A stretch of DNA of 64,000 bases from Candidatus Latescibacterota bacterium (GTDB taxonomy: Bacteria; JAAXHH01). Shown here piece after piece: positions 34,552-43,932 of this stretch; position 1 is the stretch's first letter; every line of letters starts with the position of its first letter. The DNA lies in the NCBI GenBank assembly GCA_022823465.1, contig JAJEHX010000012.1, forward strand, positions 38,368 through 102,367. Reading direction: 5' to 3'. The translations under genes were made by a program, and so were the position numbers. The notes below the pieces were generated by a model that saw only the letters and a program-made list of their open reading frames with translations, was not told the origin of the DNA and searched no databases.

Positions 34552-35304
34552 CTATTCGTGCTTCCGGTTGATGAGGCCCGCCGCGTAACCGGCGTTGAAC
34601 CCGCCGTCGATGTTCACCACCGTGACGCCCGAGGCACAGCTGTTCAGCATGGCCAGGAGCGCCGCCAGTCCATTGAAGCTGGCGCCGTACCCCACGCTCG
34701 TCGGCACGGCGATCACCGGCCGGGAGACCATTCCGCCTACTACGCTGGGCAGGGCGCCCTCCATGCCTGCCACGACGATGAGTACCGACGCGTTCATGAT
34801 GGTGTCGCGATGGGATAGCAGGCGGTGTATCCCGGCCACGCCGACGTCGAAGAGGCATTGGACGCGGTTGCCCAGGACCCGGGCGGTCACCGCGGCTTCT
34901 TCGGCCACCGGGATATCGCTCGTGCCCGCCGAGACGACCAGGACCTCGCCGATGCCCTGGTCCCGCCAGGTCTCCTGGACAACGATCGCCCGGGCCGTCT
35001 CGTGGTACTCCGCGGAGGGACAACGCGCCGTCACGGCTTCGTACATGGCCGGGGTCGCCCGCGTGGCGAGCAGGTCGCTGCCTGAGGCGACGATGCGTTC
35101 CGCGATGGCGGCCACCTGTTCGTCGGTCTTCCCCGTGCAGAAGATTACCTCGGGGAACCCGCACCGCAGCGCCCTGTGGTGGTCCACCTGTGCGAATCCG
35201 AGGTCCTCGAAGGGCATGGACCGCAGCCGCGTGGAAGCTTCATCCACCGGCAAATCCCCCGATCGGACCTGTTCGAGCAGTTGCCTGATCTGCGATTCGT
35301 TCAT
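34552..35304 (-). CDS. larB: nickel-pincer nucleotide biosynthesis carboxylase LarB
   Basis: 250 residues. LarB carboxylates nicotinic acid adenine dinucleotide and hydrolyses its phosphoanhydride, the first step to the nickel-pincer cofactor. PurE-like core motifs: [82 protein letters not shown] and the terminal [14 protein letters not shown]. Fourteen nt separate it from larC. larE and larA are not in the window. Confidence 0.93.
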   Translation of the reverse strand: MNESQIRQLLEQVRSGDLPVDEASTRLRSMPFEDLGFAQVDHHRALRCGFPEVIFCTGKTDEQVAAIAERIVASGSDLLATRATPAMYEAVTARCPSAEYHETARAIVVQETWRDQGIGEVLVVSAGTSDIPVAEEAAVTARVLGNRVQCLFDVGVAGIHRLLSHRDTIMNASVLIVVAGMEGALPSVVGGMVSRPVIAVPTSVGYGASFNGLAALLAMLNSCASGVTVVNIDGGFNAGYAAGLINRKHE

Positions 35305-35398
35305 AGATCCCTACTGTATCCGGGCAGGTGGCCTGTGCTTTGGGATGCCATGTGAGCGCCGGAGCTTTTGGGGTGTGACGGCGTACTGGCTGCCGCGC

Positions 35399-36697
35399 CT
35401 ATTCTTCGTCCGTCGAGTCTCCGTCCAGGTCTTCGGCGTCCAGGACTTCAATGCGCGCGCCCGAGGGGTTGCGCTCCTGCTGCAGCCGGGCGGCCACCGC
35501 CTCGGCATCGCGCATCACGCGCAGCACGTTTTGTCCAAGTATCTTCATGACATCCTCGTCCGTATATCCCCGACGGATCAGTTCTGCCGTCAGCATGGGG
35601 TAGGTGGACACGTCCTCCAGCCCCACCGGGACCGTGGAAATGCCGTCGTAATCCCCACCGATGCCGATGTAGTCAATGCCGGCTACCTGCCGGATGTGGT
35701 CGATATGGTCGGCCACCTGGGCGAGGGTGGCGGGCGGCGTGGGATTGGCCTCGTTCCATGCGGCCATGCCTGCTGAAACCGATTCATCCGTGGCGCCCGG
35801 CAGTGCCTGAAGCCTGTCCCGTTCCTCGCCGCGCGTCACGCCGTGCAGGCGGGTCTCCTCCGAGATGTAGGCGGGCACGAAGGTGACCATGATCACGCCG
35901 CCGTTTTCGGCCAGCCGTTCCAGGACGTCGTCGGGGGCGTTGCGCACGTGGTTGCACATGGCCAGGGACGAGGAATGGCTGAAGATCACCGGAGCCTCCG
36001 ACACCTCCAGGGCGTCCCGCATAGTCGCGGGGGACACGTGGGACAGGTCCACCAGCATGCCCAGGCGGTTCATCTCCCGGACCACTTCTTCCCCGAATTT
36101 CGTCAGCCCGTCGACCGCCACGGTATCCGTGGCCGAGTCGGCCCAGGGCACGTTGCGGCTATGGGTCAGCGTCATGTATCCGACGCCCAGCCGGTGAAAC
36201 ATGCGGAGCGCGCCGAGGGAGGAATCGATGGAATGCCCCCCTTCGATGCCCATCATGGACGCGATCTTGCCCGCCGCGAAGGCCGCCTCCACTTCGTCCG
36301 CCGTGGTGGCTAACTGGAAAGTGTCCGGGTACCGGGCGATCATCTGGTACACGATGTCGATTTCCTCCATGGTCGCCCGCACCGCCTCCTTGCCCTGCAT
36401 GGACGCGGGTACGTAGACCGACCAGAACTGGGCGCCCAGCATGCCCTCGCGAAGGCGGGGGATGTCGGTGTGCAGGTCCGGCTGGGGCTCGGCGATATCC
36501 AGGGCCCAGACGTCCCGGTTCGCCTTCCTGCGTATCTGCCAGGGCAGGTCGTTATGTCCGTCGGTCAGCGGGACTTTCCCGTGCAGCGCTTTGGCGCGTT
36601 CGACGGGGTCGTCAGGCATGGGCTCTTCCGCGGGCGCGCACGAGGCGGTCAGCGCGATGAAACAAAGGCCGGTGAGTAACAGGGTGAATGATTGCAT
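35399..36697 (-). CDS. membrane dipeptidase (M19 family) lipoprotein
   Basis: 432 residues from the ATG at 36697, selected by GGAGG just upstream and by the signal peptide that follows; the upstream frame to 36760 is polar. Lipobox LTASC. Zinc-site motifs of renal-dipeptidase-type enzymes: DGHNDLP (His-x-Asp), MGIEGGHSI (Glu), LVDLSHVS and IFSHSSS (His residues), then GIGGDYDG. It should hydrolyse dipeptides, possibly D-amino-acid containing ones, in the periplasm. It is upstream of larB on the same strand but separated by 94 nt, so cotranscription is uncertain. Confidence 0.92.
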   Translation of the reverse strand: MQSFTLLLTGLCFIALTASCAPAEEPMPDDPVERAKALHGKVPLTDGHNDLPWQIRRKANRDVWALDIAEPQPDLHTDIPRLREGMLGAQFWSVYVPASMQGKEAVRATMEEIDIVYQMIARYPDTFQLATTADEVEAAFAAGKIASMMGIEGGHSIDSSLGALRMFHRLGVGYMTLTHSRNVPWADSATDTVAVDGLTKFGEEVVREMNRLGMLVDLSHVSPATMRDALEVSEAPVIFSHSSSLAMCNHVRNAPDDVLERLAENGGVIMVTFVPAYISEETRLHGVTRGEERDRLQALPGATDESVSAGMAAWNEANPTPPATLAQVADHIDHIRQVAGIDYIGIGGDYDGISTVPVGLEDVSTYPMLTAELIRRGYTDEDVMKILGQNVLRVMRDAEAVAARLQQERNPSGARIEVLDAEDLDGDSTDEE

Positions 36698-37027
36698 GGT
36701 TCCTCCGGGAGAGTACGAAGTCTCTGGTCGTTTCGGCTTCACGCAGGATCGATCATCCAATGCGCATGAGCATTGGTTACTTAAACTGACCAGTTACCGG
36801 TGTAGTCGATCTCCTCTAAAATTAACGAATTTTCAATCAGGGCAAGGGATTAATGGATGCCCCGACCGCCGGTTTCGCGCCATCTCCAATGTTTGAGACG
36901 GTCCCGTCAGGCATGGCACAAATCGGCATCGGATCATCGTCAAATTCTCATATTGCCATTCCCGTCGTCCCGCGTTACTTTTGACAGGTCGCAAGTGCCC
37001 CGATACCCCTTATCCGAAGGAGTCCGC
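36698..37027. other. 330-bp divergent intergenic region with palindromes
   Basis: AT-rich relative to its surroundings. It separates the divergent dipeptidase and dehydrogenase genes and contains two operator-like inverted repeats (36757-36776, 36784-36795). A TTGACA at 36981 is followed by only a poor -10 (GATACC/TACCCC). Confidence 0.65.
36757..36795. promoter_or_regulatory. two operator-like inverted repeats
   Basis: CCAATGC-GCATGA-GCATTGG (36757-36776; 7-bp perfect arms) and AACTG-AC-CAGTT (36784-36795). Both are 60-100 nt upstream of the dipeptidase ATG. Confidence 0.5.
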
Positions 37028-38038
37028 ATGGCTCGATTTACCATTCTCGCGCCCGGCAATCCCGATAATCCCGGTCCCAACCAGTATATCAGGGACGAAC
37101 TGGAAACCATCGGCGCTGAACTGAAGATCAGGCCTTTCCGTACACGAGAGGAAATGCTCGAGGAGGCCCGGGACGTGGACGGCTTCACCCAGGGCGGCCT
37201 GACTTTCAACAGGGAAGAAGTGGAACGCCTGCCCGAACGCATACGCGTCGTGGGCGCGGGCGGGATCGGCGTGGATTTCATCGACGTGGAAGCAGCCACG
37301 GAGCGAGGCATCATCGTATACAACATCCAGGGCGTATTCGAACGGGAAGTCGCCCAGCACGCCATGATGCTGCTGCTTGCGTGCGCCCGCCGGCTGATGC
37401 CCATCAACCGGTCCATGCTCGAGGGCACCCCTGTCAGCCGCGGCACCATACAGCCTGTTTATGACCAGACCCTCGGCCTGGTTTCCTTCGGAAACATCGG
37501 ACGGGCCATGGCGAAGATAGCCGCCGGTTTCGATCTCCGCGTCATCGCCTGCGACCCCTTCGTCAGCCAGGCGGACGCCGATCCCTGGGGCGTGACCATG
37601 GTGGACCAGGAAACGCTGTTCAAGGAATCGGACTTCGTTTCCTGTCACGTGCCCCTGACGCCCAGTACTCACCGCATTATCGGTGAGAAGGATTTCCGGA
37701 ACATGAAGCCCTCCGCCTACTTCATCAATACGGGCCGCGGCAAGGTCGTGGACGAAAAGGCGCTGATCCGGGCCTTGCAGGAAGGGTGGCTTGCCGGCGC
37801 CGGACTGGACGTGCAGGAGCAGGAACCGCCGGCCCCGGACAACCCGCTGCGGACGATGGAACAGGTGGTCCTCACCCCCCATTACGCTTCGGCATCGGTC
37901 AGAGGTGGAATCGAGCGCGCCATAAAGGCCGGCCGGCAACTGGTCAGCATCCTCAGCGGCCGCTGGCCCGACGACGGCCTCGTAAACCCCGCCGTGAAGC
38001 CGCTCGCCGCCGAAAAATGGGGCATGCCCGCGGAGTGA
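37028..38038 (+). CDS. D-isomer-specific 2-hydroxyacid dehydrogenase
   Basis: 336 residues from the ATG at 37028 (AAGGAG upstream). NAD-binding core GLVSFGNIGRAMAKIA near 140-155, HVPLTPSTHRIIG, the catalytic Arg (NTGRGKVVDE), Glu (DVQEQEPP) and His (LTPHYASAS). This is the SerA/GhrB-like fold that reduces 2-keto acids. It lacks the ACT domain of phosphoglycerate dehydrogenase, so the substrate is open. Probably cotranscribed with the HAD gene 23 nt downstream. Confidence 0.9.
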   Translation: MARFTILAPGNPDNPGPNQYIRDELETIGAELKIRPFRTREEMLEEARDVDGFTQGGLTFNREEVERLPERIRVVGAGGIGVDFIDVEAATERGIIVYNIQGVFEREVAQHAMMLLLACARRLMPINRSMLEGTPVSRGTIQPVYDQTLGLVSFGNIGRAMAKIAAGFDLRVIACDPFVSQADADPWGVTMVDQETLFKESDFVSCHVPLTPSTHRIIGEKDFRNMKPSAYFINTGRGKVVDEKALIRALQEGWLAGAGLDVQEQEPPAPDNPLRTMEQVVLTPHYASASVRGGIERAIKAGRQLVSILSGRWPDDGLVNPAVKPLAAEKWGMPAE

Positions 38039-38061
38039 CGAGGCGGCAGCACGGATTCACC

Positions 38062-38769
38062 ATGTTCTATGACACCGTGATCTTCGATGCGGCCGGTACG
38101 CTCGTCGGCCGGGATTCTCCCGATTTCTTCGAGGAGTTCTTCGTCGTCGCCGCCGGAGAACTCGGGACCGAGATCACACTGGAACAGGTGAAGGCGGCCC
38201 TGGCGAAGACCATGGAGGAGGAACCCCGGTTCCGGAAGCGCGAAGGCCGTATGAGCACGCCGGAACAGACGCGCCGGTACTTTCTGGATCTCTACGCCCA
38301 TGTGTTTGATATTGCAGGTATCGAGGGTGACCTGCTGCCCGGATTGCAGAAATACTACGACCGGTTCCAGGACGGCAGGTACCTGGACGTGTACGGCGAC
38401 GTCCGGCCTACATTGGAGAAGCTGCAGGGGCGGGGCGTGCGCCTCGGCGTGTTGTCGAACTGGTCGGAACACCTTGCCCTCGTACTGGAGCGGTTCGGTC
38501 TGGGCCGATACTTCTCCTTCCTCGTCGTTTCCGCCGAAGTCGGTTGCGAAAAGCCCGATGAGAAGATCTTTCACATGGCCATCGACCGGGCGGAAACACC
38601 CATCGGTCGGATTCTGTACATCGGCGACTATCCGGAGGAGGACATCCTGCCCGCGGAACGGGTCGGCCTGGACGCCCTCCTCATCGACCGGTATGACAAG
38701 TACGGTCGCTATCGTCTGCCTTCCATCAGGCAGTTGACGGACGTACCCGGACTTATAGGCCTGTCGTGA
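38062..38769 (+). CDS. HAD-superfamily hydrolase
   Basis: 235 residues. Motif I VIFDAAGTL (nucleophile Asp, second Asp replaced by Ala-Ala-Gly so DxxGT), motif II LGVLSNW, motif III CEKPDEKIF with the Lys, motif IV GDYPEEDILPAE. The cap domain between residues 20 and 100 is helical, as in phosphoglycolate phosphatase and HDHD3-like proteins. Having Ala in place of the general-acid Asp (FDAAGT) suggests weak phosphatase activity or a different reaction such as dehalogenation; this is inference. Confidence 0.85.
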   Translation: MFYDTVIFDAAGTLVGRDSPDFFEEFFVVAAGELGTEITLEQVKAALAKTMEEEPRFRKREGRMSTPEQTRRYFLDLYAHVFDIAGIEGDLLPGLQKYYDRFQDGRYLDVYGDVRPTLEKLQGRGVRLGVLSNWSEHLALVLERFGLGRYFSFLVVSAEVGCEKPDEKIFHMAIDRAETPIGRILYIGDYPEEDILPAERVGLDALLIDRYDKYGRYRLPSIRQLTDVPGLIGLS

Positions 38770-38868
38770 GGACGCATTATGAAGGCCGCGGCATGGACAG
38801 TGGAAGCGCCGCCCGGCCTTTGGGCGACGGGTCAGCCATGAGGGACACATCATGAACGAGGGCGTACC

Positions 38869-40110
38869 ATGAATGGCCAGCCGATCCGCGTCGGCGTGGT
38901 GGGCGTGGGGCGCGGCAAGAGCTTCGCGCGGAGCGCGTCAGGCGCCGTGGGCATGCAGCTCGTCGCGCTGTGCGACATCTGGGAGGAGCGGCTGCGCGAA
39001 CTCGCCGGAGACCTCTCCGTCGCCGCGTACACGGATTACGACGAGTTCCTCGCCCACGACATGGACGCCGTCGTCCTGGCCAACTACTTCAACGAACATG
39101 CGCCCTTCGCCGTGAAGGCCCTGCGGGCGGGCAAGCACGTCATGAGCGAGACGGCCTCGAACGCCACCCTGGCCGAGGGGGTCGCCCTCTGCCGCGCGGT
39201 GGAGGAGTCCGGCCGGATTTACATGCTGGCCGAGAACTACCCCTACACCGTCTTCAACCAGGAAATGCACCGGCTCTACCGCGCGGGAGAGATAGGCGAG
39301 GTGACCTACGCCGAGGGGGAGTACAACCACCCCATGGCCCGGGACGACAGCCTGCGGCTCTCACCGGGTTTCGACCACTGGAGGGCGTGGATACCTTCCA
39401 CCTACTACTGCACCCACGCCCTGGCCCCGCTGGTCTGCATCACCGATACGCGGCCGGTCGGCGTCAATGCCCTTTCCATCGCCCGGCCCGAGCGCACGCT
39501 CACCCTCAGGAGGGGAGATCCCGGTTCGGTCATCCTCTGCCGCATGGACAACGGCGCGGTCTTCCGCATCTTCGGGCTCAGTATGCCCGGCCACAGCAAC
39601 TGGTACCGCCTGCACGGCGAACGGGGCGCCATGGAGATCACACGGGGACCGGGCTATTTCGGACCGGGGGAGGTGCGGGTGTGGCATGAACCGTGGCACC
39701 TCCAGCCCGGAGAGGAGGCGGAACGGGTCTACCGGCCCGACTGGCCCGAACACGGCGATCTCGCCCGAGAGGCCGGACACGGCGGCGGCGACTTCTGGAC
39801 GAGCTTCCACTTCGCCCGGGCCATCCGTTCGGGCGAGCAGCCCTTCCTGGACGTCTACCGCGGCGTGGCCATGTCCTCCGTGGGCATTCTGGCCTGGAAA
39901 AGCGCGCTGGAGGACGGGCGACCCTTCGAAGTGCCCGATTTCAGGGACGAAACCGCACGGAAACCCTGGGAAAACGACCACTGGTCGCCCTGGCCCAAAC
40001 ACGCCGCGCCCGGACAGCCGCCGCCCAGCATTCTGGGCCGCCGCGACCCGGATCCGGAGCACGTCCCATACGCCCGGCGCATATGGAAGGATATGGGTTA
40101 CGAAGGGTAA
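38869..40110 (+). CDS. Gfo/Idh/MocA family oxidoreductase
   Basis: 413 residues. N-terminal Rossmann fold IRVGVVGVGRGKSFARS, then AGKHVMSETASNATLAEG, where the usual catalytic-lysine EKP motif is changed to SETA, and a C-terminal alpha/beta dimerisation domain with SAxxYNH-like YAEGEYNHP. These enzymes oxidise sugars or inositols with NAD(P). Loss of the EKP lysine makes redox activity uncertain. The final segment is rich in Pro, His and Trp. Three ATG-containing repeats lie just upstream, so the exact start carries some doubt. Confidence 0.85.
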   Translation: MNGQPIRVGVVGVGRGKSFARSASGAVGMQLVALCDIWEERLRELAGDLSVAAYTDYDEFLAHDMDAVVLANYFNEHAPFAVKALRAGKHVMSETASNATLAEGVALCRAVEESGRIYMLAENYPYTVFNQEMHRLYRAGEIGEVTYAEGEYNHPMARDDSLRLSPGFDHWRAWIPSTYYCTHALAPLVCITDTRPVGVNALSIARPERTLTLRRGDPGSVILCRMDNGAVFRIFGLSMPGHSNWYRLHGERGAMEITRGPGYFGPGEVRVWHEPWHLQPGEEAERVYRPDWPEHGDLAREAGHGGGDFWTSFHFARAIRSGEQPFLDVYRGVAMSSVGILAWKSALEDGRPFEVPDFRDETARKPWENDHWSPWPKHAAPGQPPPSILGRRDPDPEHVPYARRIWKDMGYEG

Positions 40111-40117
40111 AAAAGGC

Positions 40118-40146
40118 TTGCGTTACGAGGTCCCGTCCCATATTTT
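40118..40146 (+). promoter_or_regulatory. promoter of tRNA-Glu
   Basis: TTGCGT (40118-40123), 17-nt spacer, TATTTT (40141-40146). Transcription would begin about 15 nt before the tRNA. Confidence 0.6.
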
Positions 40147-40167
40147 AGGACGGCTTTGGAAGAACGC

Positions 40168-40242
40168 GACCCCATCGTCTAGCCTGGCCAAGGACACCGC
40201 CCTTTCACGGCGGCAACACGGGTTCAAATCCCGTTGGGGTCA
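40168..40242 (+). tRNA. tRNA-Glu (anticodon TTC)
   Basis: 75 nt without encoded CCA. Acceptor GACCCCA/TGGGGTC plus discriminator A, anticodon arm CCGCC-CTTTCAC-GGCGG (anticodon TTC), T arm ACGGG-TTCAAAT-CCCGT. All three helices pair fully by eye. Confidence 0.95.
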
Positions 40243-40266
40243 TACCACACAAGCATAGCGAATTCA

Positions 40267-40297
40267 GGGGGTTGCGCGGACGCGCGACCCCCCTTTT
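40267..40297 (+). terminator. terminator after tRNA-Glu
   Basis: Long stem GGGGGTTGCGCG/CGCGCGACCCCC with a tiny loop, then TTTT. It could also stop transcription from the convergent binding-protein gene. Confidence 0.85.
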
Positions 40298-40321
40298 GCC
40301 GTCCAGGCGGGTCGACCGGAT

Positions 40322-41617
40322 TTAGTGTAAGAACGGAACGGTCCGGATGACTTCGATCGTTCCTAATTCGGTAAATTGCCAGACCGCCACGAAACCGGTG
40401 GCGAGGTCGCCGTTTTCGTCCCAATCCAGAGGCATGGCCGCGCCTTCGTAGTTGACGGCGCCGCCATTGGCCAGGATGTTCAGGCCATTCGCGATGCTGC
40501 CCGCCTCGGCGATAACGAGTTCACCAGGCGGCCGGCCGATGATACGCAATTTGTCGCGGATGGCCGATCCGTCCAGATTGCCTGCCGCCTGGGCCGCCAG
40601 GGCCACGGCCACGGTCGCGTCGTAGGTCTGTTTCACATAAGGGTAGGGCGGGGGATTCCCGTAGGCGCTCTTGTAGGCGTTCTCCCAGGCCACCGCCGAA
40701 GGTGTATCCTGCGCCGCGCCGGGCGATGTTCCGCGCATGCCGGCGAGGTGCTCCAGACCGATCGATCGGAGCAGGTCCAGGCTGCGGCCGGTGGGTCCGA
40801 AGATGAAGTGCTTGAAGAGCCCCTTGCTCAGGGCCTCGCGGACAATGGCTTCCTGCTGGGGCTGGAAGGCGAGGACGACAAGGGCCTGCGCCTGGAATTC
40901 CTCACCAAGCGTGATCCCCTTGCTTTCATTCAATGCATCCGCAAAGTCGGTTTGGGCGGGATCGACCGCGACCCTGTTCAGCTTGCCGTCCCAGGTGCCT
41001 TCGAAGGCGTCCGCCAGACCCCGGCCCCAGACGTCGTCGCGGTAGATCATGCCCACGTTGCCGAAACCCAGCTCAAGGGTGATCTTCGCGAGCACCGGTC
41101 CCTGATCATGATCGGACAGGGTCGTGCGGAACAGGAAATCGTTATCCATTGCGTCCGTGAGCGAGGGCGAAGAAGAAGCGGGCGAAATCACGGGAATACC
41201 CGCTTCGGCGGTCACGTTCTCTACGATGGCAAGCGTCGAAGAACTCGCCCAGGCTCCCACGATGGCGTGGACGCCTCTGTCTTCGACCAGGTCCATTGCT
41301 TCGGCCACCGCCGTTTCGGCGTCCAGTTCCGTATCGGCCACCACGCCCACGACCGGCTCGCCCAGCACCCCCACCTCGTTGATATGCTCGATCGCCATTT
41401 CGAATCCCCGCCGCATGGGTATGCCATGTTCCGATCCGCCTCCCGACAGATCGATCAGCAAGCCGATTTTAAGCGCGGGTTTCTCGACCGGCTCCGGTGG
41501 CTCAGTCGGCTCGGGAGCTACCGGGTCCTTCTTGCCGCACGCCATCGTTACCGCCAGCAACAGGCCGATCGCCACCCATGATCCCGTAGAGAAGAACGTT
41601 CCTCGCATTTTACGCAT
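40322..41617 (-). CDS. periplasmic-binding lipoprotein (Leu/Ile/Val type)
   Basis: 431 residues from the ATG at 41617, two codons inside the longest frame: AGGAGG sits about 7 nt upstream of this ATG but only 1 nt before the first one. Lipobox VTMAC, then a Pro/Glu-rich spacer and a Peripla_BP_6 domain with IGLLIDLSGGGSEHGIPMRRGFEMAIEHIN, VGAWASSSTLAI, VISPASSSPSLTD and VGMIYRDDVWGRGLADAF. It should capture an amino acid or amide for an ABC transporter, but no permease or ATPase gene is nearby, so it may act as an orphan sensor. Confidence 0.9.
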   Translation of the reverse strand: MRKMRGTFFSTGSWVAIGLLLAVTMACGKKDPVAPEPTEPPEPVEKPALKIGLLIDLSGGGSEHGIPMRRGFEMAIEHINEVGVLGEPVVGVVADTELDAETAVAEAMDLVEDRGVHAIVGAWASSSTLAIVENVTAEAGIPVISPASSSPSLTDAMDNDFLFRTTLSDHDQGPVLAKITLELGFGNVGMIYRDDVWGRGLADAFEGTWDGKLNRVAVDPAQTDFADALNESKGITLGEEFQAQALVVLAFQPQQEAIVREALSKGLFKHFIFGPTGRSLDLLRSIGLEHLAGMRGTSPGAAQDTPSAVAWENAYKSAYGNPPPYPYVKQTYDATVAVALAAQAAGNLDGSAIRDKLRIIGRPPGELVIAEAGSIANGLNILANGGAVNYEGAAMPLDWDENGDLATGFVAVWQFTELGTIEVIRTVPFLH

Positions 41618-41818
41618 CTTCATGCCTCCTGCTCAACACGGCCCATCGTCAACCAGGTCCGATTCCGGGCTGCGGATTCGTGACAGATGTAGATATACAG
41701 CGTACCGCCTGCCCTGTCATCTCTTTTCTTATCTGTCGCGCAGACAACGACTTGGACGCGCATCGCCCCTGGGTGAATTGCCTTGCCGCTCCGCTCCTGC
41801 AAAAGTACATTACGGGCT

Positions 41819-43204
41819 ATGCCCGACCATACTGCCGTTTCCCCGAAACCGGCCGACGAGGAGGTCCCGCCTTCCCAGGTTCTCCGCCACGTCTGGGCCA
41901 TTGCCTGGCCCGTCGTCGTCGCTTCGCTGATCGACGCCACCGAAGGTCTTGTAGACATATACTTCGTGGGATTCCTGGGCCCCGCGGCGATTTCCGCCAT
42001 CGGCATGAGCCGGCAGATCGTGTTCATCGTCATGGTCATGGCCATCTCGATTACGGGCGGCACGCGCACGCTGGTAGCCCAGTACTACGGGGCGGGCAGG
42101 CACGGCGACGTAAGCCGGACAGGTCAGCAGGCGATCCTGATGGGCACGTATCTGTCCCTCGGTCTCGCAGTCGTCAGTCTCGTGCTCACCCGGCCCGCGC
42201 TGGTCCTCCTCGGCGCCCCCGAAGAAGTGCTTACCCATGGCATCCTCTTCCTGAGACTCTACTTCGCCGGGATGATCTTCATGATCCTGAATTACGTCAT
42301 GAGCGCCATCTTCGGAGGAGTCGGCGATACCCGCACCCCGCTTAAAATATCCGTTATCGTCATTATCGTGAAATGCGCGATCTCATACGGATTCATCTTC
42401 GGCGCCTGGGGACTGCCCGCGCTGGGCGTGGCCGGCGCGGCCGTGGGGATGATCGTCTCCCGTCTGGCCGGGTGCGTAATCGGTCTCGCGATCCTCGTCC
42501 GGGGACACGGACAGGTGCGTCTTTCCCGTAACTGGCGCGTTAAACCGGACTGGAGCATCATGTCCCGCATGCTCGATATCGGCCTGCCTTCCGGCGCGTC
42601 CGGCTTCTTCCGAAACGGCGCGCGCGTGCTCCTATATCGCGTGGTATCGGGGGTCAGCCGCCCGACGGCCGCCATCGCGGCCCTGACCATGGGGTTTCAG
42701 ATCCGGCTCTTCGCGATCATGCCCGCCCTGGCCTTCTCGGTCGCGGCGACCTCCCTGGTCGGGCAGAGACTGGGCGGCCGCCAGGTCCGGTCAGCCGAAC
42801 AGTACGGGGGACAGACCATCCTGCTCTGCATGGTCCTGATCGCGGCGGGCTCGGCACTGATCTGGCTGTTCGCCAGCGCGATCTCGGCCGTTTTCACGAC
42901 GGATGAAACGGTCCTCGAAATCAGTTCCGTCATGTTGCGGTTCTTCGCCATCGCCCAGGTTTTTTCCGCGCTGTCCATTGTGGCCAGCGGCGTGCTGGCT
43001 GGCGGCGGCGAGACCCGCCCGTCCCTCTACTATACCCTCGTCTCCCAGTGGGGCATCATGCTGGTGTTCGCCTACGTCCTGGCCTTCCCCCTCGGACTGG
43101 ACGTGACGGGCATCTGGATCGCCTGGCTTGCCGCGGCCGTATTGCAGGGCCTGCTCACCCTGAGGCGCTTCTTCAAGGGAACCTGGAAAAGAGCGGTGGT
43201 CTGA
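41819..43204 (+). CDS. MATE-family multidrug/toxin exporter
   Basis: 461 residues from the ATG at 41819; a TTG at 41783 is less likely. Twelve predicted membrane helices in two similar halves, with MATE signatures such as IAWPVVVASLIDATEGLVD, FVGFLGPAAISAIGMSRQ, GVGDTRTPL and a second half GQRLGGRQVRSAEQYG. It exports cationic compounds using a Na or H gradient. It is the only drug-exporter gene in the window and stands alone. Confidence 0.93.
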   Translation: MPDHTAVSPKPADEEVPPSQVLRHVWAIAWPVVVASLIDATEGLVDIYFVGFLGPAAISAIGMSRQIVFIVMVMAISITGGTRTLVAQYYGAGRHGDVSRTGQQAILMGTYLSLGLAVVSLVLTRPALVLLGAPEEVLTHGILFLRLYFAGMIFMILNYVMSAIFGGVGDTRTPLKISVIVIIVKCAISYGFIFGAWGLPALGVAGAAVGMIVSRLAGCVIGLAILVRGHGQVRLSRNWRVKPDWSIMSRMLDIGLPSGASGFFRNGARVLLYRVVSGVSRPTAAIAALTMGFQIRLFAIMPALAFSVAATSLVGQRLGGRQVRSAEQYGGQTILLCMVLIAAGSALIWLFASAISAVFTTDETVLEISSVMLRFFAIAQVFSALSIVASGVLAGGGETRPSLYYTLVSQWGIMLVFAYVLAFPLGLDVTGIWIAWLAAAVLQGLLTLRRFFKGTWKRAVV

Positions 43205-43278
43205 CGGAGAGACTGCAATGCCAGGGGACGTGGACCGGAGACCTGGAGGGCAGTGCATCGACTATCCCGGGATCAGGC

Positions 43279-43932
43279 CTATTCGCGGAGTGTCCGGATG
43301 CCTTCGGCAATGCCATCCGGATGCTTGAACACGGCCGTGGCCGCCACCAGGACGTTCACGCCCGCCGACACGGCGGCCGGCGCGGTATCGGCGTTCACGC
43401 CGCCGTCCACCTCCAGGTCGCAGTCGATTCCCCGGTCTGATATTGTCTCGCGGACGCGGCGGATCTTCGGCAGTACGGATTCGATGAACCGCTGTCCCGA
43501 GAACCCCGGGTTGACGGACATGACCAGGACGAGATCGAGATCGTCGACGATCCCGTCGATGACCTGGGCGGGCGTGGCCGGGTTCAGGGCGACCCCGGCC
43601 TGCTTTCCCCGTTCCCTGACGGACTGCACCACGCGGTGAAGATGGGTCGTGTTCTCCTGGTGCACGATGATCACGTCCGCCCCGGCATCCATGAAGACAT
43701 CGATATACCGGTCCGGCTCCTCGATCATCAGGTGGGCTTCCAGCGGCAGGTCCGTCAGCGAGTCGATGGCCTCGACGATGAAGGGGCCCATGGATATATT
43801 CGGTACGAACCGGCCATCCATCACATCGATATGTATCCGGTCCGCGCCCGCGCTTTCCACGGCGCGGACTTCTTCGGCCAGGCGGGTAAAGTCCGCGGAC
43901 AGGATGGATGGAGCGATCTGGATCATGGTCAT
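43279..43932 (-). CDS. rpe: ribulose-phosphate 3-epimerase
   Basis: 217 residues from the ATG at 43932, whose first bases overlap the gnd stop (ATGA), the strongest argument for this start over ATG 43926. TIM-barrel enzyme interconverting ribulose-5-P and xylulose-5-P. Motifs: APSILSADFTRL, RIHIDVMDGRFVPNISMGP, LEAHLMIEEP, VLVMSVNPGFSGQRF, LEVDGGVNAD; the metal-binding His/Asp residues are present. It is translationally coupled to gnd. Confidence 0.95.
   Translation of the reverse strand: MTMIQIAPSILSADFTRLAEEVRAVESAGADRIHIDVMDGRFVPNISMGPFIVEAIDSLTDLPLEAHLMIEEPDRYIDVFMDAGADVIIVHQENTTHLHRVVQSVRERGKQAGVALNPATPAQVIDGIVDDLDLVLVMSVNPGFSGQRFIESVLPKIRRVRETISDRGIDCDLEVDGGVNADTAPAAVSAGVNVLVAATAVFKHPDGIAEGIRTLRE

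Noticed and set aside
34538..35164. Long N-terminal extension of LarC
   Set aside because: Arg/Gly-rich antisense-like sequence overlapping larB; LarC homology begins at the ATG at 34537.
36981..37009. Promoter for the 2-hydroxyacid dehydrogenase
   Set aside because: TTGACA is perfect but the -10 candidates (GATACC, TACCCC) are poor, so it is not listed as a promoter.
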